64,000 bases of DNA, from positions 20,081,501 to 20,145,500 of the forward strand of contig CATNEN010000039.1 in NCBI GenBank assembly GCA_950097015.1, written 5' to 3'. Of the stretch, positions 1 to 13,500 are shown one piece after another (position 1 is the first letter of the stretch; every line of letters begins with the position of its first letter). The notes under the pieces are model-generated. The model was given only the letters and a program-made list of their open reading frames with translations. It had not been told where the DNA came from and did not search any database. Source of the stretch: Macrostomum hystrix. Taxonomy: Eukaryota; Platyhelminthes; Macrostomidae. A program made the position numbers and the translations under genes.

Positions 1-238
1 TCTTCAAATTTTATGTAGCTGTACCTGTACCCATGTCTTAGTTTATTTTGTCCTATTAACTGTTGTTTTTGCCTCAGCTACCTTAGAAACATTTGCAAAT
101 TTATTTTTTTCTATAAAAACTCTGCGTTAATTTTATCTGGTTTCTGTTTATTATGAAGCAGATGATTTCGCTACTTTCTTTAATCAGCTTTTATATTTTC
201 CTTTCGAAAATTATAACATGCACTTTCCAACAACTTCA
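1..238. other. AT-rich non-coding stretch
   Basis: No open frame of useful length, no recognisable RNA and no repeat unit is visible here before the first tandem array begins. Confidence 0.5.
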
Positions 239-845
239 GGCAAGTAAAACTTCAGGGAAGTGAAACTTTAGGGAAGTGAAACTTCAGGGAAGTGAAACTT
301 CAGGAAAGTGAAACTTCAGGAAAGTGAAACTTCAGGAAAGTGAAACTTCAGGGAAGTGAAACTTCAGGAAAGTGAAACTTCAGGGAAGTGAAACTTCAGG
401 AAAGTGAAACTTCAGGAAAGTGAAACTTCAGGAAAGTGAAACTTCAGGGAAGTGAAACTTCAGGGAAACTTTAGGGAAGTGAAACTTCAGGAAAGTGAAA
501 CTTCAGGAAAGTGAAACTTCAGGAAAGTGAAACTTCAGGAAAGTGAAACTTCAGGAAAGTGAAACTTTAGGGAAGTGAAACTTCAGGGAAGTGAAACTTC
601 AGGAAAGTGAAACTTCAGGGAAACTTCAGGGAAGTGAAACTTTAGGGAAGTGAAACTTCAGGAAAGTGAAACTTTAGGAAAGTGAAACTTTAGGAAAGTG
701 AAACTTTAGGAAAGTGAAACTTCAGGAAAGTGAAACTTCAGGGAAGGTGAAACTTCAGGAAAGTGAAACTTCAGGAAAGTGAAACTTCAGGAAAGTGAAA
801 CTTCAGGAAAGTGAAACTTCAGGGAAGTGAAACTTCAGGGAAGTG
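239..845. repeat. Minisatellite, 16-bp unit
   Basis: Roughly 38 head-to-tail copies of GTGAAACTTCAGGAAA, with variants ending GGGAA or carrying TTTAG instead of TTCAG. A few copies are shortened. No gene is visible around it; 846-1295 on its right is AT-rich with no recognisable feature. Confidence 0.95.
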
Positions 846-1295
846 TTGGGTTGTGTTTAGTCTTAGCATATTCGTTACTGTAATTTTTTACACTTCTGTT
901 AACAGCTTTTAGCTGCCCTGATAATATTTTTATTAGTTATATTTATTTGCAATTCGTTTTGTCTCTTTGCAACAGGCAATCTCCTTTAGATGTATGCAAA
1001 AAAATCTTTTTTTCTGAACTAAGATAGGCCTTTTGATATTGAAAATCTGTTAGCGAATACCTTGTATTAATTGAAGCAGTCTTTTATATATTTTTTGCTG
1101 CAATCTTCAAGTGCTGTGCGCTAGCCTAAATGATATTTTGCTACTATTTAGCTTGTAATAACTTCGCTTAACGCGCGCTTTTTGCTTTGCACATATCTTT
1201 TAGCAATATTATTGTACTTTTATTATTTAACATGAAAGCTACACTATCACAAATCTATAAATTTTTTGTTTAGCTATGAGGGTTTATTCACCTAT

Positions 1296-2040
1296 AACAG
1301 ATCTAGTTAATGGATCTATTGCAGATCTAGTCGAGATCTATGGCAGATCTAGTCAGATCTAAGACAGATCTAGATGAGATCTATGGCAAATCAGACGAGA
1401 TCTATGGCAGATCTAGACGAGATCTATTGGTAAATCTAGACGAGATCTATTGTTAGATCTAGACGAGATCTATTGGTAGATCTAGACGAGATCTATTGGT
1501 AGATCTAGACGAGATCTATTGGTAGATCTAGACGAGATCTATTGTAGATCTAGACGAGATCTATTGGTAGATCTAGACGAGATCTATTGGCAGATCTAGA
1601 CGAGATCTATTGGTAAATCTAGACGAGATCTATTGTTAGATCTAGACGAGATCTATTGGTAGATCTAGACGAGATCTATTGGTAGATCTAGACGAGATCT
1701 ATTGGTAGATCTAGACGAGATCTATTGGTAAATCTAGACGAGATCTATTGGTAAATCTAGACGAGATCTATTGGTAGATCTAGACGAGATCTATTGGTAG
1801 ATCTAGACGAGATCTATTGTAGATCTAGACGAGATCTATTGGTAGATCTAGACGAGATCTATTGGTAAATCTAGACGAGATCTATTGGTAAATCTAGACG
1901 AGATCTATTGGTAGATCTAGACGAGATCTATTGGTAGATCTAGACGAGATCTATTGTAGATCTAGACGAGATCTATTGGTAGATCTAGTTAATTGATCTC
2001 TAGTAGATCTAGTCAAGGTCTATGGCAGATCTCATTAAGG
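1296..2040. repeat. Minisatellite, 23-bp unit rich in AGATCT
   Basis: About 30 copies of a 23-bp unit that contains two AGATCT palindromes separated by CTATTGGT on one side and AGACG on the other. The segment TAGATCTAGACGAGATCTA is itself a near-perfect inverted repeat, so each unit could form a small hairpin. The array frays into irregular AGATCT-containing sequence at both ends. Confidence 0.93.
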
Positions 2041-2690
2041 TCAATCAATCAGTCTGATCAATAACTTGTGATATGCTTAATCCTCTGTGACATATTTATT
2101 TAAACCCATCTAACGTTATACTGAAGTATTGCGTAGCGCTTTTAAGATACAGAATTGATTATAATTGATGTCTAGTCTAGCCAGGTTAATCTAGTTGCTA
2201 AGCAATCATAGTCATTCCATCTGCCGCTGTGTTTGACTGGCGAGGTTATTTTATCAGCTTGTTTGTGTATTTTTGTCCAGTTTTTGCTAGCTAAACTATA
2301 TTCAGATATTTTTGTTAATTTTCTTTTGCGAATACCGTAGCAGATTTAGTATCCTGGCTAGGCAATTTATTTTGAAACCCTGAATATGCATTCTCTGTTG
2401 TATTTGGAATAATTAATTTATATTGCTTTTGCAATGCTATTTCCCACGTAAAATTCCCCACTCAATACCAACTTTCTCGCCGCGCTAAAACTTCTTAAAT
2501 GAAATAGATATTTATTTATGTTAAATATTGTCTCTTCTGCTTCTTATTTTCCTTAGCGAATAAAGAAGAGAATGTGGTGAAAGAAAAATTGGAGAGACAA
2601 TGTGTGTTCATTGATTCTTCTTTGTTTACTTGCTATGTGGATAATAATAATAGACACCCAGAACTGACACATAAAGACACAGGACAGAAA
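2041..2690. other. Non-coding spacer between minisatellites
   Basis: AT-rich sequence with stops in all frames. I see no coding, RNA or repeat feature. Confidence 0.45.
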
Positions 2691-3115
2691 GAAAGACAAT
2701 AAGAACTGATAGACACTCAGAAGAGCCCTTTGGACACCCTGAGGACAGGCAGAGAGACACCCAAACCTGACTTTAGGACACTCTGAGGACAGGCAGAGAG
2801 ACACCCAAAACTGACTTTAGGACACTCTGAGGACAGGCAGAGAGACACCCAAAACTGACTTTAGGACACTCTGAGAACAGGCAGAGAGACACCCAAAACA
2901 GACTTTAGGACACTCTGAGGACAGGCAGAGAGACACCCAAAACAGACTTTAGGACACTTTGAGGACAGGCAGAGAGACACCCAAAACTGACTTTAGGACA
3001 CTCTGTGGACAGACAGAGAGACACCCAAAAACAGGCTTTAGGACACCCTGAGAACAGACAGAAAGACACCCTGAACAGGCAGAGAGACACCCAGGACAGA
3101 CAGAAAGATACCAAA
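2690..3115. repeat. Minisatellite, 44-bp unit
   Basis: About 8-9 copies of a unit containing GACTTTAGGACACTCTGAGG followed by ACAGGCAGAGAGACACCCAA. On the minus strand it reads as an open low-complexity frame (CLSACPQ-type peptides), which I attribute to unit composition rather than to a gene. 3116-4010 to its right shows nothing recognisable. Confidence 0.92.
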
Positions 3116-4011
3116 ACTTCGTAATACGAAGTCTTAAAACACTTTGGAATCTACGAGTAATTAAGCGCTAAAACAATGTTATTATACTCAATTACTTAAA
3201 ACCGTGAAGGTTGTGTTTTTGAACGCGTTTTTTGAACCCTGGATAAAAATTTCTATACAGATAAAGCAATTGTACTCAATAGTACTCAATGTTTAAATAG
3301 GAAATTGCTTGGAGTTTGTCTTCTGGTGTTTTTAATAAAAAATGCACATTTTGTAAAGCACCAATCAACTTTGCAGAGCAAGGAAAGACTTAGACTTAGC
3401 TCGTTGTTATGGAGACTAGCCGCTAAAAACCAAGTGTTTGTTTACCCGTCCTAGAGAGAGAGAGACAGACCCACCCGACTATGACTACGACTCAGTCACT
3501 GACTGACTGTGCAATGCTCACTTTGCTCCATATCCCATGCTTTCCCATTTCTAAACTGATCTCAAATTCTGATCGATTCGATATGCCTAATTTCGATCAG
3601 TTTTTTTATTCATGCATATAAGCTGCGTTTATAGTAATGCAGAAGACACTATGGTCTCTGCCTTATATAATTTGCACTGTTCTACCAGGGCTTTGAAACT
3701 ATTAAATTGGATCAATTTCTTTGGGCATTAAATAATTTACGTACGTATTACTAATATATTTTAATCTAGTAGTATGTACTAGTAGTATATATAGAAATCT
3801 CATGGAAAATTGTGTGGTAAAATTTATAGTGATTATTTTCAATTTGCTGAGTGCTTTTAAGCACTTAAATACTCAAATATTTTATCTGATCTTCTGCAAC
3901 ATTTTAAATTGTACAGATAAATTACACTATTGTTATTTCCATACTACTGTTAAATATATTGGTCGACTGAAATTATTAAAATTGCACAAAATACGATGGG
4001 GCTTTAGATCT

Positions 4012-4130
4012 ATAAACGAGTGGTTAGAGCGTTGGATTCTACGACTTCAAGGTCTTGGGTTCGATTCCTGACTCCACTGAAACAATTTGTGTCCTTTAGC
4101 AAAGACACTTAACTTCTGCATTGCTTCTGA
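4012..4130 (+). mobile_element. tRNA-derived SINE (short family)
   Basis: The segment carries an A-box-like GAGTGGTTAGAGCGTTGGAT and a B-box-like GGGTTCGATTCCTGACTCC, the internal RNA polymerase III promoter of a tRNA, followed by a non-tRNA body (TGAAACAATTTGTGTCC...). The same body occurs inverted at 25975-26165 and 41450-41560, which supports a dispersed SINE rather than a tRNA gene. Confidence 0.75.
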
Positions 4131-4552
4131 ATCGCATTAATTTTATGAAATCAGGAAGTACAGTTAAACAGTTTCCGTTATCAAAAACGGCCAAAACAAA
4201 ACGAAACGAAATCCGGCACTGTGGTTCGCCGCTTTTCAAGGGACGCATTATCAACGGGTCCCGATAGAATATTAGGCGAATATTAGTTGCAAATATTAGC
4301 CAGTTGCACCAGTTTAGCGAAATGCAAAACGATGCGCACGACAAAAACTTCCAGTTGAAATTTAGTCAGAACTACCTGCTTGCGGAGTCACTCAGGCCGT
4401 CTTGTCCTGCGGTTTATCTGCAGTCCATAGCGGCTTGTTCAAACCGCAGAGACTTTGCCTGTGTCTGCGGAACTCTGCACTTTGCTCAAACAGGCCTGCA
4501 CTGCTCTCCTATCGATCATAGAGTCTGGCAGCCAACGCACTACGCCATCGTC

Positions 4553-7500
4553 ATGGCAACCTCGACGTCAACAAACGTAACCGCTATGGACGACTCGGTG
4601 GCAGTTGCGGCAGCTGCTGCGTCAACTGGACCGAAGATCAACTTCAGTCGTTATCAGAGCATCGAGCGGATTCACACCGCAAGTCGCAACGAACGAAGGA
4701 GGACCAATGTAAGCCGAGGGCCCTCTTAATTTATGCATCAATTAGGGTCCAAAAAACTGACGGGAATAATTTGAGCGTTTTTTGAGAATCTACTCTTAAT
4801 TGGCTGCTCAAAAACTTCGCTCGCTCAGTTGTTGTAGCCTAGCGGTTAGAGCGTCGGACTCCACTGAAAATTTTGTGCCTTTCAGCGCCTTTATTATTAT
4901 CATTAAAACTAACTCGGCATGATAGCCCGCCAATGAGGACAAAGCACAATATCCGATAGGAGGAAGACACAGGCTAAAAGCTAAAAGCAGACACCGGGTC
5001 CTTTCCACGTGCTCAAAAAGGGAGAATTGACGAATTCCTCCGATAAGAGATAGTATTGCAGTCCTCAAACAAGAGCAGAGCATGCTGAGCAGCTGATGCT
5101 CGAAGATCCCGCTGACACACTCGGCGACCTACCGTCGTCACCGTGCTGAAACAGCCGCGTTCGACGCTGCAAAAAGCTGCCACCGCGGCTGGCCTCATTT
5201 CAGACCGGCCAACAGCGGCCGGCAGTCGAGGCTTCCAGGCGAAGATGCTTCAGCAGAGGATTGCAGATGTCGGCGTCCAACACTGGCACAAGATGCAAAC
5301 AAATTTTCGCTTCTCTCTCCAGTGACGTCATCGGTGCTGACGCCAGGTTTGTCGGGCCGTTTGGCAGCAGAAATTGTAAGTGTCGCTTTTTTCCTCCATA
5401 GCACCGCAATTCCATTCAGTGCAGATGGGAATTTCTCATCGAACAACCGCTTCGAATTCCAGTGCTGTACTTCGATTTTGTCGCTTCCGGCAGGTAAGAA
5501 ATGTGATTATCGCTTGAAAACTTTCAAAATTTCTATCGAAAGTTCGGCAGTTCGAATCTGCAGATAGTGTTTGAACTGCAGACTAGGCTTTATAGTACAA
5601 GAACCTCTCTAACAAAGCAAAAGGCTTCTCTGTTTAGTAGTTGCTACCCGAGATTCACTCGCCTCACCTTTTGCGAGTGCAGCATCTCAAGTTTCATGTA
5701 TCTGAGCCCATTTCTGAGCGCCTAACGAGCGCGTAGCAATAAAAGTACTTTTATAAGAGCGATAGAACCTCGTCAGACATCCGACAAAGAAAGTTTGACG
5801 AGAGAAAACAGCTAGGCATGATCGGGTCGATGGCTTGTTCCTAATTCCCTATGATCTCTAGTTATGTCTTGACTATACTAATGTGTCTTGGCAGACTTTT
5901 GCATCTGGGTTTTAGCAAAGACTGTACACTTGTTTTAAAACTGGAACAGCATATTGTGGCTTGTATTGAATTAGCAGTGATGAAGATGAGAGTCTGCAGG
6001 TCGGTGACCTCCGTCTCGAACACATACTGGGCCTTATCTCATCTCTCCCCAGTCTTATCTCTCCCCAGTCTCATCTCTCCCCAGTCTCATCTCTCCACTG
6101 TGTCATCTCTCCACTGTCTCATCTCTCCACTGTGTCATCTCTCCACTGTCTCATCTCTCCCCTGTCTCATCTCTCTCCAGTCTTATCTCCCCCTGTCTCA
6201 TCTCTCCCCAGTCTTATCTCTCCCCAGTCTCATCTCTCCCCTGTGTCATCTCTCCACTGTGTCATCTCTCCACTGTCTCATCTCTCCACTGTGTCATCTC
6301 TCCCCTGTCTCATCTCTCCCCAGTCTCATCTCTCTCCAGTCTTATCTCCCCCTGTCTCATCTCTCCCCTGTCTCATCTCTCCCCTGTCCCATCTCTCCCG
6401 TGTCTCATCTTTCCACTGTCTCATCTCTCCACTGTCTCATCTCTCCCCTGTCTCATCTCTCTCCAGTCTTATCTCCCCCTGTCTCATCTCTCCACTGTCT
6501 CATCTCTCCACTGTCTCATCTCTCCACTGTCTCATCTCTCCCCAGCGGCGCTCAGACTTGCTTGTCGAAGCTTCGGTGTCACGATTAGCGTCTGCTGTTC
6601 AGATTGCATATTGAATTCGTTCTGAACCCCTCTGGACAGAAGCGTCCGCAGCATCGAGACCTACCTCCAGTCGACCGTGCTGCCATTATATGGTAACACG
6701 CACAGCTCCGGTTCAGCCGTGTCGCGCCAGACAACCAGCTTTCGCGAGGAGGCCCGCCAGCTGATCAGACGAAGCGTGAACGCCGGGCCCCAGGATGCCG
6801 TTGTCTTTTGCGGCTCGGGCGCCACCGGCGCCATTCACAAGCTCATCGGCGTGCTAGAGGTCAGCCGCAAGCAGACCGTTGTTCTCTACGGCCCATTCGA
6901 GCACCACTCAAATATGCTGCCTTGGAAGGAGGCCGCCAGTCTTTGCGTCCGAGTGCCGGAGAACGCCGATGGCGGTGTCGACATGGCCTTCTTGGAGGCG
7001 CAGCTGCGGCTTCACTCAAGCAGTGGCTCTACCGACCTGCTGCTCATCGGGGCCTTCTCAGCTGCCAGCAATGTCACCGGCATCCTGACTGACACGCGCG
7101 CCGTCACCCGACTGCTGCACTCTTACGGCGCCCTGGCCGTCTGGGACTTCGCCTGTGCCGGGCCCTACGTCGGCATCGACGTTAACGCCGAGCCAGACTG
7201 CAGCTTCGACGCCGTGTTCCTGTCGCCGCACAAATTCCTCGGCGGCCCTGGCACGCCCGGCCTGCTGGTTGCTAAGCGACGCCTGTTCGGCAACGCCATA
7301 CCGCATCAGGCCGGCGGGGGCACCGTTGTCTACGTCACCAAAGACAAGCACCAATACGAAGCTGACATCGAGGTCGGTGGTAGAATAAGTAGAAGGACCA
7401 TGGGGGGATTTTAAATAGCCAAGTGCCTACTTCAAGATAGCTCCAAAAACCGAATGACCGAGTTTCTGAATCTACATTTTCCGCCCATTAGGATGAACTA

Positions 7501-10500
7501 GCCTTCAAAGCCGCCAGAGTCAGCATCGTCGAGATATTCAGCGATTCTTGTTGGAGACCCTGGTGACAAGGACAAATAAAAGTTCTCTGATTTATGCAAA
7601 ATAGTCAAAAATGATAGCCGGCAGCTACATGATGAATATTTTGTGAGCGGAAAAATTATGCCTAGCTCGTACATTGGTGATTTTTGCCACCAAACACTCA
7701 ACGAGAAATCTTTGAATATCTCGACGTTGCCGATGGTTTGTGATCCTGGAAGTTGTTTCATCGGATAGAGCAGTAAATTTTAGCCTGTGTTCTGTATTTT
7801 CACGGCGATTGGGTGAATATTTTAGGAGATACAGAAAAAAAGAAAAATGTGGTTTTTTTTAATAACACCCTGTGCTCTTTCTGCTGTTCATTACGCGATA
7901 CTATAAGGTTACCCAATAAAATAGTTTGTTGAAAAAGTAAAACTAATTCTGAACCCAATCACCTCATTCGTCACTAGGTTAGAGAAGAGGGTGGCACCCC
8001 CGCCATTGTGGACTGTGTCCGGTGCGGCCTAGTCTTCCAACTCAAGTCGAAAATTGGAGAAGCCACCATTCATTCGCGAGAACTGGAGCTAGTCAGGTTC
8101 GGAACTAAACTCTGTGTTAACTGGTGGGAAATAGATGGATCTTCTTACCCTAACAAGAGTTCAGCGAGCTACTGTTTTGAATTTTAGTTGGGCCTGGCGA
8201 GTGTTTCCCAACATCAAGAACCTGGTGGTACTCGGTAGTCGACTGCTGCCAAGGCTGCCAATTTTTTCATTCCTGGTGCGCCATCGCCAGACTGGCCGAT
8301 TTGTGCATCACAACTTTGTCGCCACTCTGCTCAACGATCTCTACGGTATCCAGTGCAGAGCCGGCTGCGCTTGTGCTGGGCCGTACGCCGCGGTGAGTCT
8401 GTTCTCATCGATCGATTCGAGTTCTTCTTCTTCTTATTGTTGAAATGGTCTTCTTTGATAGTTTGCGCATCAAGGAATGTATTGTTCGATATTTTGTGCA
8501 TCAAAGATATATTTCTTGATAGTGTGTGCATTACTATCTTCTCAACGTGGTCTCTCTAGAATGTGACGTCATCACGACCTACTAAAGATGTCTTCTTCGC
8601 TAGTTTTTTTTCTGTACGGATGTGTTCTGCAATAGTTTGATGTGTCAAGTACTTCATTTTACGCATGTTTTTTTCGAAAATTATTGTCTACTAGATATCC
8701 TTGCTTATTTGTAGGGCCAAATCTAACAGAAGCCAATTAAAATTTCAGGATTTACTTGGGCTTGACGATCACATGACTGAGAGGTTTACGTTCTTCTTGA
8801 ATGGAAGGTGAGAAAAGCTAAGAAAAAGGGAAAATGTTACGATTCTAAATACTCGTAAAACCACAAAATTTCTTTATCTGCGCATTTTACTGTCATTTGC
8901 AGAGCTAAGTCTTCCTCCCATTTGGAAATATTCAAGTGAGTCCGTTAACCTGATGCTAATCTGAATCAACGAAACGAAGCCAGTGCAAAATATTTTTCCC
9001 CATCCAATTAGACCCGGCTTTGTTCGGCTCAACCTGCCGTTCTTTTACGACGATCAGTTAATCGCCTTCGCCTTTAGAGCCATCGACATGGTGTGCAGAC
9101 ACGGCTGGCGACTCCTCCCAGAGGTGCGTTAACAATCGATGGATGTGTCGCTGTTGAATGTGCTAGGTCTAGATTTTTGACGTCATGACAGCGTCAGATA
9201 TCTTAGGGATTTGCTCTCTCTAGAATGTGACGTCATGATGGACTGTTACTTATCAATGTGTCAGCCTCTAGAATGTGACGTCATGATGGACTGTTACTTA
9301 TCAATGTGTCAGCCTCTAGAATGTGACGCCATCATGGACTGTTACCTATCAATGTGTAGCCTCTAAAATTTGACGCCATCATGGACTGTTACTTATCAAT
9401 GTGTAACCTCTAGAATGTGACGCCATCATGGACTGTTACCTATCAATGTGTAGCCTCTAGAATTTGACGCCATCATGGACTGTTACTTATCAATGTGTAA
9501 CCTCTAGAATGTGACGCCATCATGGACTGTTACCTATCAATGTGTAGCCTCTAGAATGTGACGCCATCATGGACTGTTACCTATCAATGTGTAGCCTCTA
9601 GAATGTGACGCCATCATGGACTGTTACTTATCAATGTGTAGCCTCTAGAATGTGACGCCATCATGGACTGTTACTTATCAATGTGTAACCTCTAGAATGT
9701 GACGCCATCATGGACTGTTACCTATCAATGTGTAGCCTCTAGAATTTGACGCCATCATGGACTGTTACCTATCAATGTGTAGCCTCTAGAATTTGACGCC
9801 ATCATGGACTGTTACCTATCAATGTGTAGCCTCTAGAATTTGACGCCATCATGGACTGTTACTTATCAATGTGAAGCCTCTAGATTGTGACGTCATCATG
9901 GACTGTTACCTATCAATGTGTAGCCTCTAGAATGTGACGCCATCATGGACTGTTACTTATCAATGTGTAGCCTCTAAAATTTGACGCCATCATGGACTGT
10001 TACTTATCAATGTGTAGCCTCTAGAATGTGACGCAATCATGGACTGTTACTTATCAATGTGTAGCCTCTAGAATGTGACGCCATCATGGACTGTTACTTA
10101 TCAATGTGTAGCCTCAAAAATTTGACGCCATCATGGACCGTTACCTATCAATGTGAAGCCTCTAGATTGTGACGTCATAATGGACTGTTACCTATCAATG
10201 TGTAGCCTCTAGAATGTGACGCCATCATGGACTGTTACCTATCAATGTGTAGCCTCTAAAATTTGACGCCATCATGGACTGTTACCTATCAATGTGAAGC
10301 CTCTAGAATGTGACGTCATGATGGACTGTTACTTATCAATGTGTAGCCTCTAAAATTTGACGCCATGATGGACTGTTACTTATCAATGTGTAGCCTCTAA
10401 AGTGTGACGCCATCATGGACTGTTACCTATCAATGTGTAGCCTCTAAAATTTGACGCCATCATGGACTGTTACTTATCAATGTGTAGCCTCTAGAATTTG

Positions 10501-13500
10501 ACGCCATCATGGACTGTTACCTATCAATGTGTAGCCTCTAAAATTTGACGCTATCATGGACTGTTACCTATCAATGTGTAGCCTCTAGAATGTGACGCCA
10601 TCATGGACTGTTACCTATCAATGTGTAGCCTCTAGAATGTGACGCCATCATGGACTGTTACTTATCAATGTGTAGCCTCTAGAATGTGACGCCATCATGG
10701 ACTGTTACTTATCAATGTGTAACCTCTAGAATGTGACGCCATCATGGACTGTTACCTATCAATGTGTAGCCTCTAGAATTTGACGCCATCATGGACTGTT
10801 ACTTATCAATGTGTAACCTCTAGAATGTGACGCCATCATGGACTGTTACCTATCAATGTGTAGCCTCTAGAATGTGACGCCATCATGGACTGTTACCTAT
10901 CAATGTGTAGCCTCTAGAATGTGACGCCATCATGGACTGTTACCTATCAATGTGTAGCCTCTAGAATGTGACGCCATCATGGACTGTTACTTATCAATGT
11001 GTAGCCTCTAGAATGTGACGCCATCATGGACTGTTACTTATCAATGTGTAGCCTCAAAAATTTGACGCCATCATGGACTGTTACCTATCAATGTGTAGCC
11101 TCTAAAATTTGACGCCATCATGGACTGTTACCTATCAATGTGAAGCCTCTAGAATGTGACGTCATGATGGACTGTTACTTATCAATGTGTAGCCTCTAAA
11201 ATTTGACGCCATGATGGACTGTTACTTATCAATGTGTAGCCTCTAAAGTGTGACGCCATCATGGACTGTTACCTATCAATGTGTAGCCTCTAAAATTTGA
11301 CGCCATCATGGACTGTTACTTATCAATGTGTAGCCTCTAGAATGTGACGCCATCATGGACTGTTACCTATCAATGTGTAGCCTCTAGAATGTGATGCCAT
11401 CATGGACTGTTACCTATCAATGTGTAGCCTCTAAAATTTGACGCCATGATGGACTGTTACTTATCAATGTGTAGCCTCTAAAATTTGACGCCATGATGGA
11501 CTGTTACTTATCAATGTGTAGCCTCTAAAGTGTGACGCCATCATGGACTGTTACCTATCAATGTGTAGCCTCTAGAATGTGATGCCATCATGGACTGTTA
11601 CCTATCAATGTGTAGCCTCTAGAATTTGACGCCATCATGGACTGTTACTTATCAATGTGTAACCTCTAGAATGTGACGCCATCATGGACTGTTACCTATC
11701 AATGTGTAGCCTCTAGAATGTGACGCCATCATGGACTGTTACCTATCAATGTGTAGCCTCTAGAATGTGACGCCATCATGGACTGTTACCTATCAATGTG
11801 TAGCCTCTAAAATTTGACGCCATCATGGACTGTTACTTATCAATGTGTAACCTCTAGAATGTGATGCCATCATGGACTGTTACCTATCAATGTGTAGCCT
11901 CTAGAATGTGACGCCATCATGGACTGTTACCTATCAATGTGTAGCCTCTAAAATTTGACGCTATCATGGACTGTTACTTATCAATGTGTAGCCTCTAGAA
12001 TGTGACGCCATCATGGACTGTTACCTATCAATGTGTAGCCTCTAGAATGTGACGCCATGATGGACTGTTACCTATCAATGTGTAGCCTCTAGAATGTGAC
12101 GCCATCATGGACTGTTACCTATCAATGTGTAGCCTCTAAAGTGTGACGCCATCATGGACTGTTACTTATCAATGTGTAGCCTCTAGAATTTGACGCCATC
12201 ATGGACTGTTACTTATCAATGTGTAGCCTCTAGAATGTGACGCCATCATGGACTGTTACTTATCAATGTGTAGCCTCTAGAATTTGACGCCATCATGGAC
12301 TGTTACTTATCAATGTGAAGCCTCTAGATTGTGACGTCATATTGGACTGTTACTTATCAATGTGTAGCCTCTAGAATTTGACGCCATCATGGACTGTTAC
12401 TTATCAATGTGTAGCCTCTAGAATGTGACGCAATCATGGACTGTTACTTATCAATGTGTAGCGTCTAAAATTTGACGCCATCATGGACTGTTACTTATCA
12501 ATGTGTAGCCTCAAAAATTTGACGCCATCATGGACTGTTACCTATCAATGTGAAGCCTCTAGATTGTGACGTCATAATGGACTGTTACCTATCAATGTGT
12601 AGCCTCTAGAATGTGACGCCATCATGGACTGTTACCTATCAATGTGTAGCCTCTAGAATTTGACGCCATCATGGACTGTTACTTATCAATGTGAAGCCTC
12701 TAGATTGTGACGTCATAATGGACTGTTACCTATCAATGTGTAGCCTCTAGAATGTGACGCCATCATGGACTGTTACTTATCAATGTGTAGCCTCTAGAAT
12801 GTGACGCCATCATGGACTGTTACTTATCAATGTGTAACCTCTAGAATGTGACGCCATCATGGACTGTTACCTATCAATGTGTAGCCTCTAGAATGTGACG
12901 CCATCATGGACTGTTACTTATCAATGTGTAACCTCTAGAATGTGACGCCATCATGGACTGTTACCTATCAATGTGTAGCCTCTAGAATGTGACGCCATCA
13001 TGGACTGTTACCTATCAATGTGTAGCCTCTAGAATGTGACGCCATCATGGACTGTTACCTATCAATGTGTAGCCTCTAGAATGTGACGCCATCATGGACT
13101 GTTACTTATCAATGTGTAGCCTCTAGAATGTGACGCCATCATGGACTGTTACTTATCAATGTGTAGCCTCTAGAATTTGACGCCATCATGGACTGTTACT
13201 TATCAATGTGTAGCCTCTAAAATTTGACGCCATCATGGACTGTTACCTATCAATGTGAAGCCTCTAGATTGTGACGTCATAATGGACTGTTACTTATCAA
13301 TGTTTAGCCTTTAGAAGTGACGTCATCAGGCAAAACAACAGACGCCAGAATAAAACTGTATTCGTCGCATCCATTATCCTATAGTATGACTTCGACGCAG
13401 CCACGGGTAGCTGGCATCACCGCGACTTTCAGTCCCGTCCACACTCGCTGCACGATTGTCACTTTGCATTCAGCGACATCGCTGATTCAGCGGCATCGAG

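Noticed and set aside
239-845. Regular repeats that could suggest a CRISPR array
   Set aside because: Units are directly adjacent with no unique spacers, no cas genes are present and the genome is eukaryotic; these are minisatellites.
4012-4080. Possible tRNA gene
   Set aside because: Internal promoter boxes are present but the stem pairing is poor and a SINE body follows; same unit recurs elsewhere.
5851-6614. Open frames of 160-245 codons (Ser/Leu/Pro/His)
   Set aside because: They are translations of the 16-bp minisatellite within intron 3; the spliced gene skips them.
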